Assembly (NCBI GenBank): GCA_041389525.1
Contig: JAWKRR010000043.1
Span: forward strand, 1 to 64,000
Source of the DNA: JACKFB01 sp041389525
Lineage (GTDB): Bacteria > Myxococcota_A > UBA9042 > PHBI01 > JACKFB01
Length of the DNA: 64,000 nt
Direction of reading: 5' to 3'
In this document: positions 37,079 to 46,190 of the stretch, one piece after another
How the letters are laid out: each line of letters starts with the position of its first letter
Numbering within the stretch: position 1 is the first letter of the stretch
Translations under genes and position numbers: made by a program
Notes under the pieces: generated by a model
The model's database searches: none
Told to the model about the DNA's origin: nothing
Seen by the model: the letters and a program-made list of their open reading frames with translations, nothing else

Positions 37079-37991
37079 CCGGCTCGCTCGCGGGCGCCCC
37101 GCCGCCATGCACGGTGACGGGCGCTCGCGAGCGGGCGCGCAGCCGCTCGGCGATGCGCTCGAGCGCGTCGACGGGCAGGGCCGCGCACGCGGGCTCCGCC
37201 GGGGTCCGCGCCACCGTGTAGACCTGGACCTCGGCGACTGTGCCCTGGGCCTCGACCGCGACCACCCGCTCGATCCACGCGTCGATCTCCGCGTCGGGCG
37301 GGGCCTGCCCATCCCACGCGAAGAAGAGCGACTGAATCGTCAGCGGTCGCTCGGCCGCCGTGAGCGCCAGATTCTTCAAGATCCGGCTGAACGGGACGCG
37401 AGTTCGCGCCACCCGCCGGTAGAAGGCCTCGGTGCCCGCGTCGAGCTTGGCCCACACCTCGCCCTGAGCGCCGTCCATCTGGGCCAGGGCGCGTCGCACC
37501 GGCGCGTGGTGCAGGCAGGCGGCGTCGGTGATCAGCACGATCTTCACCGCGTCCAAGCCGCGCGCGCGCTTGAGCGCGATGAGGTCGCTGACCACCCGCT
37601 CGAAGTGCGGCGAGGTGGTCGGCTCGCCGTCGCCCGACAAGGCGAAGTCGTGCAGCCCACGCAGCTGCGGTGGGGTCGAGGCGAATCGGGGCAGCTCCCA
37701 CAGGCGCCCCGACTCCGTCGCGTCCAGCATCGCCACCAGCTCTTCGGCCACCCGCGCCGGGTCCACCGTGCGCACCTGCGGCGGCACGTGGCGGTCGACC
37801 TGGCAGTACACGCAGTCGAAGTTGCAGACCTTGTCCGGGTTCAGGTTTAGCCCGATGGAGAGCCCGCCCGCCCGTCGGCTGACCACCGGATAGACGTAGC
37901 GCAGCTCGTCGAATCGCCGCCGGTGATCGAAGAAGGCGGGTACTCCGGCGCCTGAGTCGCGCGGTGGCTTCTGGGGGCTTCGGTCGCTCAT
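37065..37991 (-). CDS. radical SAM protein (COG0731-like)
   Basis: This 308-residue enzyme has the cluster-binding motif CNFDCVYC (CX3CX2C) for a 4Fe-4S cluster and S-adenosylmethionine cleavage. A GDGEPT motif (SAM-binding GGE-type) and ADAxCL follow. The pattern FDCVYCQ, LSGDGEPT is typical of the COG0731 Fe-S oxidoreductases related to wybutosine-type enzymes. The specific substrate is unknown. The start ATG at 37991 has TAAGGC 8 bases upstream and no Shine-Dalgarno. Confidence 0.85.
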   Translation of the reverse strand: MSDRSPQKPPRDSGAGVPAFFDHRRRFDELRYVYPVVSRRAGGLSIGLNLNPDKVCNFDCVYCQVDRHVPPQVRTVDPARVAEELVAMLDATESGRLWELPRFASTPPQLRGLHDFALSGDGEPTTSPHFERVVSDLIALKRARGLDAVKIVLITDAACLHHAPVRRALAQMDGAQGEVWAKLDAGTEAFYRRVARTRVPFSRILKNLALTAAERPLTIQSLFFAWDGQAPPDAEIDAWIERVVAVEAQGTVAEVQVYTVARTPAEPACAALPVDALERIAERLRARSRAPVTVHGGGAPASEPVTPR

Positions 37992-38100
37992 CGCGATGAG
38001 CCTTAACCGCGGGGACCCGCCGCGGCAAGGCGATACGCGGCATGACCACGAGCGCCGCTCGTGTTAGGCACGGGACCGCTCACCGCTCCCGGAGCCGTTC

Positions 38101-39033
38101 ATGCTCGCCCTGGCCTCGCTCTCGCACGCCCTGCTCGGCTCCTTGCCATACCAGACCATCCCGCCGCTGGAGCTGGGACCCGCGAAGTTCTACCCCTTCG
38201 GCTTCCTGGTCGGCCTCGCCATCATCATCGGCACCATGGTGGCCACCAAGCGCGCCAAGCGCGTGGGTCTGGACGAGGCGGTCATCAGCGAGCTGGCGCT
38301 CTGGGCCGTCATCCCCGGCATGATCGGCGCCCACCTCTACTCCGCCATCTTCTACTTCCCCGAGAAGATCGCCGAGGACTGGCTCTATCTCCTCAAGTTC
38401 TGGGACGGCATCAGCTCCTTCGGCGGGTTCTTGGGCGGCACCATGGGCGTGCTCTTCTACTTGCGCCGCGAGAAGCTCCCCGCGTGGCCCTACGCCGACT
38501 GTATCGCCTACGGCTTCGTCTTCGCCTGGATCTTCGGCCGCCTCGGCTGCACCGTCGCCTTCGATCACCCCGGCAGCGTCACCGACTTCGCCCTCGGCAT
38601 GCCCTACCCGCACACCGTCGACGGCGACCCCACGGCCGCGGGGGCCATCCGCCACAACCTGGGCTTCTACGAGATGCTCTGGTCGTTAGGTATCGCCGGC
38701 TTCTTCTTCGCCGTGCGAAACCGCCCCCGCTTCGCCGGCTGGTTCGCCGCGGTCGCGCTGTTGCTCTACCTGCCCTTCCGCTTCGGCCTCGACTTCCTCC
38801 GCGCCATCGACGAGCGCTACTTCGGGCTGACCCCCGGCCACTACGCGGCCATCGCCTTCTTCTTCGCGGCCATCGCGCTCTACCGTCGCCGCGCGGCCCT
38901 GGGCGAGATGATGGTGCCCAACGGCGAGGTCCACGTGTTCGCGGACGGCACCGTCGCGGTCCCGGCCAAGCTGCGTCGTGACGCGTTGGCCCAGTCCGCG
39001 CCTGCGAAGAAGGCGAAGTCGAAGAAGCGCTGA
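38101..39033 (+). CDS. lgt: prolipoprotein diacylglyceryl transferase
   Basis: It transfers diacylglycerol from phosphatidylglycerol to the lipobox Cys of prolipoproteins in the inner membrane. This 310-residue protein has about seven membrane helices, FYPFGFLVGLA, SSFGGFLGG and GRLGCTVAFDHPG. The canonical motifs are altered. The His of FHGG is Phe, and the Asn and Glu of GRxGNxxNxE are not in place; only the Arg is kept. This DHPG variant occurs in other delta-group Lgt proteins as I recall. A Lys/Ala-rich C-terminal tail is present. It suits a window rich in lipoproteins. Confidence 0.87.
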   Translation: MLALASLSHALLGSLPYQTIPPLELGPAKFYPFGFLVGLAIIIGTMVATKRAKRVGLDEAVISELALWAVIPGMIGAHLYSAIFYFPEKIAEDWLYLLKFWDGISSFGGFLGGTMGVLFYLRREKLPAWPYADCIAYGFVFAWIFGRLGCTVAFDHPGSVTDFALGMPYPHTVDGDPTAAGAIRHNLGFYEMLWSLGIAGFFFAVRNRPRFAGWFAAVALLLYLPFRFGLDFLRAIDERYFGLTPGHYAAIAFFFAAIALYRRRAALGEMMVPNGEVHVFADGTVAVPAKLRRDALAQSAPAKKAKSKKR

Positions 39034-39038
39034 CCGCC

Positions 39039-40157
39039 TCAGGGCTCGGGAAATCGCCCGGGCGAGAAGGCGCTGCCGAAGGGCTCGGGCACGACGCCGT
39101 CGAGGATGCCGGCCGCGGCTAGCTCGCCGACCGCCGCGGAGGTGGTCATCCCGTGGCCGCCCAGGCCTGAGACCCAGAAGACGCCTGCCACGGCCGGGTC
39201 GGCGCCGATGACGAAGCGCCCATCCGGCGTGAGCTGACGCACGCAGGCCCACGCGTGGCTCGGTCGCGCGTCGCTCAGCGCCGGCAGGTGCTCGGAGAAG
39301 CGCTCGGCCAGGCGCTCCCGCTCCGCCGGGTCGATGGTGGGCGCCTCATCCGGCCACGGCGTCTGGTCGCACGCGCACATCAGCAAGCCGCGGCCTTCGG
39401 GCCGGAAGTACACGCCGGCGCTGACGTTCCACACGAAAGGCCAGCTCGGGTCGACCGCCTCGAGCGCCTCGGTCGTGAAGAGGTGGCGGCGGACCGGGCG
39501 GAAGGGGAGGGGGCTCGCCCCCGCGAGCGCGGCCGTTCGGTTCGCCGAGAAGCCCGACGCGACCACCAGCACGTCGCAGGGCAGCTCGCCCGCGCGGGTC
39601 TGTGCTGCGACCACGCGGCCGCCCTCGACCCGGACCCCCGTGAGCGCGCAGCCCAGCCGCAGCTTGGCCCCGCCGTCGCGCGCCTCGCCGAGCTGCGCCG
39701 TCAGCAGCGCGTGGATGTCGACGATCCCGCAGCCGTCGGTCATCAGCGCCGCGTCCGCCGAGGCACCCCGCAGCGCCGGGACGCGCGCCGCGGCCTCGGC
39801 GATCGGCACCCGCCGCATCTCCTCAGCCAGCGCGGCGACCGGCGCGCCGCCCGCCCACAGCCGGGCCACGTCGGCCTCGCCGCCGATGATCATCCCGCCG
39901 ACTCGCCTCAGCAGCGCCAGCCCGCGCCGCTCCCCGAGGGCGACGATCCCGGCCAGCCCGTCCGTCGCGAGCTGGCTCATCAGCGGGTCCTCGATGACCC
40001 GGCGCGCCATGGCCGCGTTCTTGCCGCTGGCGTGCGCTCCGTAGAGCGGCTCGGCCTCCAGGATCGTGATCTGCTGGGCCCCGCGAGCGACCAGCGCCGC
40101 CGCCGTCGCCGCCCCCGCAAACCCCGCACCCACCACGACGATCTTCGGTCCGCCCAT
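39039..40157 (-). CDS. FAD-dependent oxidoreductase (DAO family)
   Basis: This ~372-residue flavoprotein has an N-terminal dinucleotide-binding GAGFAG and ILEAEPLYG. A D-amino-acid-oxidase-type substrate domain follows, with the late GHGMTTSAAVGELAA segment that closes the FAD site. Relatives are glycine, sarcosine or D-amino-acid oxidases and dehydrogenases; the substrate is not predictable. The ATG at 40157 has a GGAG and a GAGG upstream. An in-frame ATG 24 bases earlier is less likely. It ends 5 bases from the convergent lgt stop. Confidence 0.85.
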   Translation of the reverse strand: MGGPKIVVVGAGFAGAATAAALVARGAQQITILEAEPLYGAHASGKNAAMARRVIEDPLMSQLATDGLAGIVALGERRGLALLRRVGGMIIGGEADVARLWAGGAPVAALAEEMRRVPIAEAAARVPALRGASADAALMTDGCGIVDIHALLTAQLGEARDGGAKLRLGCALTGVRVEGGRVVAAQTRAGELPCDVLVVASGFSANRTAALAGASPLPFRPVRRHLFTTEALEAVDPSWPFVWNVSAGVYFRPEGRGLLMCACDQTPWPDEAPTIDPAERERLAERFSEHLPALSDARPSHAWACVRQLTPDGRFVIGADPAVAGVFWVSGLGGHGMTTSAAVGELAAAGILDGVVPEPFGSAFSPGRFPEP

Positions 40158-40253
40158 CCTCACTCCCCGACTGCCGCCCACTCTACGTGTGTTTCGCGCG
40201 CCCGCGCACCTTCACCTTTATTCGGCTCCGGCCTGCGACTAGACTCTGCCGCC

Positions 40254-40877
40254 ATGAACAATCGAAGCATCGCCGTCACCGTGTCCACTTGCGCCATCGC
40301 GCTCTTGGCCGTTCTCCCCGCCACGACCGTCGCCCGCGCCGCGGAACCCGCCTCGGACGAGAAGTCCGACTCGCGGGCTCGCCTCGACGCTGGCGAGATC
40401 ATTATCAAGACCTCCAAGGTCGAGGGCAGCGGTGTGCCGCGGGTCAAGGCGATGGGGGTGGTCGACGCTGCGCCGGAGGCCATCTGGGCCGTGGTCGAGC
40501 GCTGCGCCGACTACAAGAAGACCATGATCCGCACGGCCGATTCGGAGGAGGTGTCGCGCAAGGGCAACGTGGTCCGCTGCCGCGTGACCATCGAGCTTCC
40601 CTTCCCGCTGAAGAACCTCACCGCCACCACCGACGCCATCCACACCGTGGTCGCGGGCAAGAAGTGGCAGCGGCGCTGGTCCTTGGTCGACGGCGACTAC
40701 AAGCGAAACACCGGGAGCTGGACGCTGATCCCCTTCGACGACTCGGGCAAGCGCACCCTGGTGATCTACGAGGTTCACGCCGAGCCCAACGTCGCGCTCC
40801 CCGACAGCATCCAGCGGCTCGCGCAGAAGAAATCGCTCCCCGACCTCTTCGAGCACCTGCGCGAGACCATCAAGTAG
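40254..40877 (+). CDS. secreted SRPBCC/START-like protein
   Basis: A signal peptide (to about ARAAE, residue 30) is followed by a SRPBCC-fold domain. It has VVDAAPEAIWAVVERCADYKKTM at the start, a central sheet with RWSLVDGDYKRNTGSWTLIPF, and a long C-terminal helix. Such domains bind hydrophobic ligands in a deep pocket. A periplasmic location makes lipid binding plausible. There is no Shine-Dalgarno; TAGACT lies 8 bases before the ATG. The in-frame extension upstream of 40254 covers the divergent oxidoreductase gene and is a shadow. Confidence 0.8.
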   Translation: MNNRSIAVTVSTCAIALLAVLPATTVARAAEPASDEKSDSRARLDAGEIIIKTSKVEGSGVPRVKAMGVVDAAPEAIWAVVERCADYKKTMIRTADSEEVSRKGNVVRCRVTIELPFPLKNLTATTDAIHTVVAGKKWQRRWSLVDGDYKRNTGSWTLIPFDDSGKRTLVIYEVHAEPNVALPDSIQRLAQKKSLPDLFEHLRETIK

Positions 40878-41005
40878 CGTTTTCGCCAGATCGGCGCCCC
40901 AGGCGGGGTTGTGACTCAGCCAGAGCGCTTTTTTAGACGCGATCTTCTCTCCCCCCTAGCGTGAGTTCTGCGGCCTCAATCGAGGCGGCGACTGGGGAGG
41001 AAGCT

Positions 41006-42160
41006 ATGCCGAGCGTCGCGACGAGCGGGCGCCATCACGTCTTGGCCTACGGTGCGCGGCTGCCGACGCGGGACGTGGTCGTGCTGAGGCGCAGGGCCGA
41101 CACGGACGCGTGGGATGTCCTGCGGGTCATCGTCGAGCGCTTCGCTGATCGCGGCGTGGTCCTGACCTATCTGGGCGAGCGCGTCGACGCGGCCGGCGTG
41201 CGGGCCGTGCATCAGGGGATCTTCGACGCCAGCCGCGGCTTGGCCGGCCCGATGGCTGTGGAGCTTGCCCGCGCGCGGGTCGCCAGGGCGATGCTGGTCG
41301 ATCGCGCGGCGGGGCGGGGCGTCGCCGACCTCCTCTCGCGCGACTGTGAGTGGATAGCGCCCTGGGAGGCGGTCGTGGCCGAGGTCGAGAGCCTCTACGA
41401 CTGCCCGACCTGCGGTGAGCCGCTGCCGGGAGCGTGGCAGCTCGCGCGCGTCGAGGGGCGCCTCAGCGAGGAGGACACGTCGCTCTGCCCCCTCTGCGAC
41501 GCCGGCGACGAGACCCTCGCGCGCGCCGACGCGTTCTGCACGCCGCACCCGATCGCGATGGCGCGCCTGATGCTGGCGGCGGGCGAGCCGCGGCGCGCGT
41601 TGGTCTTCGTCTCGCGCGCCTTGGACGCGGGGTTCAGCCCGGCCGCGGTCGCTGGACCGCGCGGTGCGGCGCATTTGGCGCTCGGAAACGCTGTCCAGGC
41701 CGCGGTCTACCTGCGCGTCGCGGTCGCCGCGGAGCCCGAGCTGCTCCGGTGGCGCGCCCGTCTCATCGAGGCCGAGGCCCGCTGCGGGTTGATCGTGTCC
41801 GCGCTGACCAACCTCGACCTCATCGCCCGCGACGACCCGTCGGCGGCGAGCGAGGTGGCGTCGGCCCGCGAAGCCCTGGCCGGCCTCGCGCCGCCCCCGT
41901 CCCCCCACAGCGACGCCTTCGAGCTTCGCTGCCTCGAGGCGCTGGCGCTCTTGGACGCTGGCCGTCCCGCCGAGGCCCGACGGCGGCTGTCGGACGGCGA
42001 GCATCTCCAGCCGACCACTCACGCCGCGCGCCTAGCCCGCCTCGCGCTGGCGACCGGCGGCTCACGGCCGGCGACGTCAGCCGCCGCCGAGTGGGCGCGG
42101 CAGGAGCTCTCGCCCCTGGTCGCCGGAAGCCTAGCGTTGCTGGCGCAGCGGGTCGCCTGA
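41006..42160 (+). CDS. zinc-ribbon protein with TPR-like repeats
   Basis: This 384-residue cytoplasmic protein has GGGGAGG ahead of the ATG. The N-terminal ~120 residues look like a small alpha/beta domain. A zinc ribbon has CPTC at 133-136 and CPLC at 161-164. The rest is helical with Ala-rich TPR-like pairs (ALVFVSRALDAGFSPAAV, AVYLRVAVAAEPELLRWRARLIEAEA). It could be a regulator or assembly factor. No family is recognised. The 128 bases before it contain a run of six T but no clear hairpin. Confidence 0.65.
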   Translation: MPSVATSGRHHVLAYGARLPTRDVVVLRRRADTDAWDVLRVIVERFADRGVVLTYLGERVDAAGVRAVHQGIFDASRGLAGPMAVELARARVARAMLVDRAAGRGVADLLSRDCEWIAPWEAVVAEVESLYDCPTCGEPLPGAWQLARVEGRLSEEDTSLCPLCDAGDETLARADAFCTPHPIAMARLMLAAGEPRRALVFVSRALDAGFSPAAVAGPRGAAHLALGNAVQAAVYLRVAVAAEPELLRWRARLIEAEARCGLIVSALTNLDLIARDDPSAASEVASAREALAGLAPPPSPHSDAFELRCLEALALLDAGRPAEARRRLSDGEHLQPTTHAARLARLALATGGSRPATSAAAEWARQELSPLVAGSLALLAQRVA

Positions 42161-42275
42161 CCCGACCTGGATCGGGTAGCGGACGACTGTCCGGGCGTGA
42201 CCTGCAACCGCGCGTTCGAGCAAGTGCGCTAAGCCCGCGCCGCACGCAGCGGAGCGGGCCGTCGCGACGCCACGA

Positions 42276-43301
42276 TCAGCGCGAGATCACCGCGCTCTTC
42301 GCACCCGCCAGCGCGGTGGACGGCTTGTCGATGATGGCTTTGCAGCGCGTCGCGAAGACCTGGATGATCCGGAATCCGCCGACGCCGCTGACGCTGCCCG
42401 ACTGCCCGACCTTCACGCCGTGCTTCGAGCCCTTGTTAAGGATGAGCGAGGTCTTCGCGCCCATCGGCGTGGCCTGGATGATGCTGGCCGAGATCGGTCC
42501 GTCCGCCGACGGCGCCTCGACCGGCTCATCGGGCGCCACGTCGACGCAGGTCGAGCCCTTGCACTTCTGGCCGGCCCCGCACGCCGGGTCGCAGCCCTTC
42601 TTGGCCTTGGTGTAGCAGCGACCCTTCGAGCAGTACTCGCCGCGGTCGCACTTCATGCCCGAGCAGGCGTCGGCGACGCACTCGTTGAGGTCGGTGTCGC
42701 AGACCTGCCGCCGCGGGCAGCCGTCAGGGCAGGCCTTGATGCACTTGCCGTCCACGCAGAACTTGCCGGACCCGCACTCGGGGATGCACTCGATCTCGGG
42801 CGTCTCGGTCACCACGCACGCGCCAGCCTGGCACTCGGATCCGGCGGCGCAGCGCACCGTCGCGCACGGGTCCGACGGCACCAGCGTGAAGTCGATGATG
42901 TAGGGCGCCTTGCCCGCGGTCGCCGCGATCTTCACCAGGTAGGTCGTGTCGGCCTTCGCGGGCCACTCGAGCTCGTACTTCATCACGTTCGGGGCGATCG
43001 CCTGCTGCGTGAGCTGGTGCGCGTCCACCGTGAAGACGGCGATCTCGCCCGTGACGTTGTGGGTGCCCTTGAACGCGTCGCCGACACGCAGGGTCAGCTT
43101 GCCCGTGCCATCGCTCATCGGCACCACGGACTTCCAGTCGAGCTTGTCGCCCAGCTTGAAGTCGATGGTGTCATCGATGCTCAGATCCGCGGGGGCTGGG
43201 CGCGCATCGGTGGGCTTGAAGTCGTCGTCGACGTACTTCGTGCCGCAGGCGGAGAGGCTGAGCAGCAGGGCGAACGTGAGCGAGTAGCGAATCGACAGCA
43301 T
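42276..43301 (-). CDS. Cys-rich repeat lipoprotein, 341 aa
   Basis: Lipobox LSAC (Cys ~19) is followed by a beta-rich domain (about residues 45-145) reminiscent of pre-peptidase C-terminal modules (TYLVKIAATAGKAPYIIDFTLVP). Five small disulfide units (about 148-255) follow, for example CGSGKFCVDGKCIKACPDGCPRRQVC. The last ~90 residues form a small domain with LILNKGSKHGVKVGQSGSV, typical of SH3-like or outer-membrane secretion-associated beta domains. It is a probable surface lipoprotein. It is divergent from the dehydrogenase pair. Confidence 0.75.
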   Translation of the reverse strand: MLSIRYSLTFALLLSLSACGTKYVDDDFKPTDARPAPADLSIDDTIDFKLGDKLDWKSVVPMSDGTGKLTLRVGDAFKGTHNVTGEIAVFTVDAHQLTQQAIAPNVMKYELEWPAKADTTYLVKIAATAGKAPYIIDFTLVPSDPCATVRCAAGSECQAGACVVTETPEIECIPECGSGKFCVDGKCIKACPDGCPRRQVCDTDLNECVADACSGMKCDRGEYCSKGRCYTKAKKGCDPACGAGQKCKGSTCVDVAPDEPVEAPSADGPISASIIQATPMGAKTSLILNKGSKHGVKVGQSGSVSGVGGFRIIQVFATRCKAIIDKPSTALAGAKSAVISR

Positions 43302-43423
43302 CGGGGGGCCTCCGAGTCCATGTTTTACGGTCGCCTGCGGGACCTCCCGACGCGCGGATTCCGCGAGCGACTCAGGAGGCCGGAATTAGCACAGGTCGGC
43401 CCGTCCTTCCAGGGGCACCCGGC

Positions 43424-43452
43424 TTGAGAGGGCCTCGGGCGTGTGCTACGAA
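43424..43452 (+). promoter_or_regulatory. sigma-70-like promoter for the dehydrogenase pair
   Basis: TTGAGA (43424-43429) and TACGAA (43447-43452) are separated by 17 bases. The predicted transcription start falls at or within about two bases of the ATG at 43462. There is no Shine-Dalgarno, so the message would be leaderless. Confidence 0.5.
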
Positions 43453-43461
43453 CCTCGCCCT

Positions 43462-44460
43462 ATGGACTACGCCATTACATTGATTCCCGGCGACGGCATC
43501 GGCCCCGAGGTCAGCGAGGCCGCGGTGCGCGTCATCGACGCCGTCTGCCCTGGTATTCACTGGCACCGCGTGGACGCGGGGGCTTCGGCCGTCGAGATCC
43601 ACGGGACGCCGCTGCCCGACAGCGTCATCGAGTCGGTGCGTGAGACCCGCATCGCCTTGAAGGGGCCGTGCACGACCCCGGTCGGCAAGGGCTTCTCTAG
43701 CGTCAACGTGGCGCTTCGACAGGCGCTGGAGCTCTACGTGAGCCTCCGGCCCGTCGACACGCTCCCGGGCGTGAAGACCCATCACGAGAACGTGAAGCTC
43801 GTGGTCTTCCGCGAGAACACCGAGGGGCTCTACGCGGGCATGGAGCACGAGCCGGTGCCCGGCGTCGTCGAGAGCCTGCGCATGGTCAGCGAGCACGCCA
43901 GCCGTCGCTTCGCGAAGTTCGCCTACGAGTGGTGCCGGTTTGAGGGCCACCGCAAGGTGCACCTCGTGCACAAGGCGTCGATCATGAAGCTGTCGGACGG
44001 GCTCTTCCTCGACGCCGCCCACGAGGTCGCGTCCGACTACCCCTTCATCGAGACCAACGAGATGCTCATCGATCAGCTCTGCATGCAGCTGGTCTTGGAC
44101 CCCGAGCCCTTCGACGTGTTGGTGATGGAGAACCTCTTCGGCGACCTGCTCAGCGACCTGTGCGCGGGACTGGTCGGCGGTCTGGGGCTGGTCCCCGGCG
44201 CCAATATCGGCGACCGCTACGCCGTCTTCGAGGCCGTCCACGGCAGCGCCCCCGACATCGCGGGCAAGGGCATCGCCAACCCCATCGCCCTGGTGCGGTC
44301 GGGCGCGATGATGCTCAAGCACATCGGCGAGCGCGACGGCTCGGCCCGCATCGAGAAGGCCGTGCGCACCGTCTTGGAAAAGGGCGAGTGTTTGACTGGC
44401 GATTTGGGCGGTACGGCCACCACGCGCGAGATCACCGCCGCCATCATCCGGGAGCTTTGA
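43462..44460 (+). CDS. NAD-type isocitrate dehydrogenase family protein
   Basis: This 332-residue beta-decarboxylating dehydrogenase has the isocitrate-type substrate loop TPVGKGFSSVNVALRQ and FRENTEGLYAGMEHE with the catalytic Tyr. HKASIMKLSDGLF carries the catalytic Lys, and ENLFGDLLSDL the metal-binding Asp residues. HGSAPDIAGKGIANP has Asp-Ile where NADP enzymes carry Lys-Tyr, so NAD is predicted. The family as a whole also contains isopropylmalate and homoisocitrate enzymes, but the S-x-N loop favours isocitrate. The ATG of a paralogue follows after one base. Confidence 0.85.
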   Translation: MDYAITLIPGDGIGPEVSEAAVRVIDAVCPGIHWHRVDAGASAVEIHGTPLPDSVIESVRETRIALKGPCTTPVGKGFSSVNVALRQALELYVSLRPVDTLPGVKTHHENVKLVVFRENTEGLYAGMEHEPVPGVVESLRMVSEHASRRFAKFAYEWCRFEGHRKVHLVHKASIMKLSDGLFLDAAHEVASDYPFIETNEMLIDQLCMQLVLDPEPFDVLVMENLFGDLLSDLCAGLVGGLGLVPGANIGDRYAVFEAVHGSAPDIAGKGIANPIALVRSGAMMLKHIGERDGSARIEKAVRTVLEKGECLTGDLGGTATTREITAAIIREL

Positions 44461-44461
44461 G

Positions 44462-45469
44462 ATGGCTACCAACGTCACCCTCATCCCGGGCGACAGCGTC
44501 GGGCAAGAGACCGCCAACGCCATGCGCCGGCTGGTGCGCGCTGCTGGCGTAGACATCTCGTGGGAGGAGATGCCCGCGGGCGTCGACGCCTTCGAGCGCC
44601 TCGGCACGCCGATGCCCGACGAGACCATCGAGTCCGTGCGCCGCAACGGCTACGCCATCAAGGGCCGCATCATGACGCCCGAGGGCGGCGGCTACGAGAG
44701 CCCGAACCTGACCTTGCGCAAGCAGCTTGGTCTCTTCGCTGGGGTCCGGCCTCTGCGGCATTTCCCCGGGATCCCCAGTCGATACAAGGACGTCGACGTC
44801 GTGGTGATCCGCGAGTCGACCGAGGACGTCTACGCGGGCATCGAGCACCGCGTCTATCCGGGCGTGATCCAGGGCCTGCGCGTCACCACCCGCGTCGCCT
44901 GCGAGCGGATCGTCCGGTTCGCCTTCGAGTACGCCCGACGAAACGGCCGCGCCCGAGTCACGCTGGTCCACAAGGCCAACATCCTCAAGATGTCCGATGG
45001 CCTCTTCTTGCGCGTCGGCGGTGAGGTCGCGGCCAGCTATCCCGACATCGCGTTCGACTCGATCATCGCGGACAACGCCTGCATGCAGATGGTCCGCAAC
45101 CCGACGAAGTTCGACGTCATGGTCTGCCAGAACCTCTTCGGCGACCTGATCAGCGACCTCGGGGCCGGCCTGGTGGGCGGCATCGCCGCGGTCTGGGGCT
45201 CGATGCGCAACAACGAGGGCACCGTGGTCTTCGAGGCCATCCACGGCATCGCGCCGGGCATCGAAGGGCAGGGCATCGCGAACCCGATGACCTTCATCAT
45301 GCCTGCGCTCGCGCTGCTGCGAGAGCTAGGCGAGAACGACGCGGAGCGCCGGATCTCCAAGGCGATGGGCGACACGCTGCTCGCTGGCGTCAGCACCCGG
45401 GACTTCGGGGGCACGGAGACGACGGAGAGCTTCGTCGACGCGGTGATCTCGCGGTTCCCGAAGGCCTGA
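44462..45469 (+). CDS. second isocitrate/isopropylmalate dehydrogenase family protein
   Basis: This 335-residue paralogue of the preceding gene begins one base after its stop. Catalytic residues are kept: RESTEDVYAGIEHR (Tyr), HKANILKMSDGLF (Lys), NLFGDLISDLGAG (Asp). The substrate loop GGGYESPNLTLRK keeps S-P-N. The cofactor loop reads HGIAPGIEGQGIANP, in which the Asp that selects NAD is Gly. It may be the partner subunit of a heteromeric enzyme like eukaryotic IDH3, or act on a different malate-type acid. The insertion VWGSMRNNEGTVVFEA differs from the first copy. Confidence 0.82.
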   Translation: MATNVTLIPGDSVGQETANAMRRLVRAAGVDISWEEMPAGVDAFERLGTPMPDETIESVRRNGYAIKGRIMTPEGGGYESPNLTLRKQLGLFAGVRPLRHFPGIPSRYKDVDVVVIRESTEDVYAGIEHRVYPGVIQGLRVTTRVACERIVRFAFEYARRNGRARVTLVHKANILKMSDGLFLRVGGEVAASYPDIAFDSIIADNACMQMVRNPTKFDVMVCQNLFGDLISDLGAGLVGGIAAVWGSMRNNEGTVVFEAIHGIAPGIEGQGIANPMTFIMPALALLRELGENDAERRISKAMGDTLLAGVSTRDFGGTETTESFVDAVISRFPKA

Positions 45470-45493
45470 GGACGCGGGAACAGTCGGCGGACT

Positions 45494-45520
45494 GGCGGCT
45501 GAGTCGGTGACTCGGCCGCC
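45494..45520. terminator. hairpin between convergent genes
   Basis: GGCGGCTGAGTC / GACTCGGCCGCC is a 12-bp stem with one G-T pair and a 3-base loop. It sits 24 bases after the dehydrogenase stop and 12 bases past the end of the facing DUF507 gene. It is bidirectional by position. Confidence 0.6.
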
Positions 45521-45532
45521 CCAGCCGATCCC

Positions 45533-46054
45533 TCAGTCGCCCAGACCCTTGGCCTGGCGGACCTTCTCCATCGTCTTCTGGTACTCGATCTCGAAGTCCT
45601 CGGTCCCTTCCTCGAGGTTCTTGATGCGCTTGCGCACCTCGAGGTCCAGCGAGGTGTCGACACCGAGCTCGCGCTTCAAGATCGGCGCGACCACGCGACG
45701 GATGTCATGGTCTTCGCCGTAGACTTCCTCGACATTTCGGCTCTGCAGCAGGATCTCGAGGATCTGGCCGACCAACCACTCGACCGCCTCGTCGCCCAGG
45801 CCGAAGCGCTGCTTCGCGGCCAGCTGCGACTTGATCTTGTGGGTGTGCGAGTAGTCGAGGCCGCGAGCCGACACCTGGTCGCGGGCGGTCTCCGAGAGCT
45901 GCCAGTCGGTGCGCCGATACTCTTGCAGCACGCTGGCCACGTCGAGCTCGACCTCCTCACGCTGCTCCGCTTCGACCTCGAGGAGCTCTTCGTCCAGCAA
46001 GCCGGCCACGATGCTGGTGGCGATGGGTCCGATTCGTTCACGATAGATACGCAT
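45533..46054 (-). CDS. DUF507 family protein
   Basis: This 173-residue helical cytoplasmic protein has the DUF507 (PF04368) pattern. It starts MRIYRERIGPIATSIVAGLLDEELLEVE. A duplicated half repeats the theme (FGLGDEAVEWLVGQILEILLQSRNVEEVYGEDHDIRRVVAPIL). The C-terminal charged helix reads DLEVRKRIKNLEEGTEDFEIEYQ. The function is unknown. The ATG at 46054 has GAGG 7 bases upstream. The in-frame extension to 46192 enters the divergent promoter region and is rejected. Confidence 0.85.
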   Translation of the reverse strand: MRIYRERIGPIATSIVAGLLDEELLEVEAEQREEVELDVASVLQEYRRTDWQLSETARDQVSARGLDYSHTHKIKSQLAAKQRFGLGDEAVEWLVGQILEILLQSRNVEEVYGEDHDIRRVVAPILKRELGVDTSLDLEVRKRIKNLEEGTEDFEIEYQKTMEKVRQAKGLGD

Positions 46055-46190
46055 GTCGAGACCTCTCCGGCGCCGATTGGCGTCGCCTGTTAGCACAGCG
46101 CCGCGCCGCTTCACAACCGCCAAGCCTCGTGCCGCAACCACCCCGCATCGGTCGTGGCCAGGGCCGCCCGCTTGAACTACCATCCCCGCC

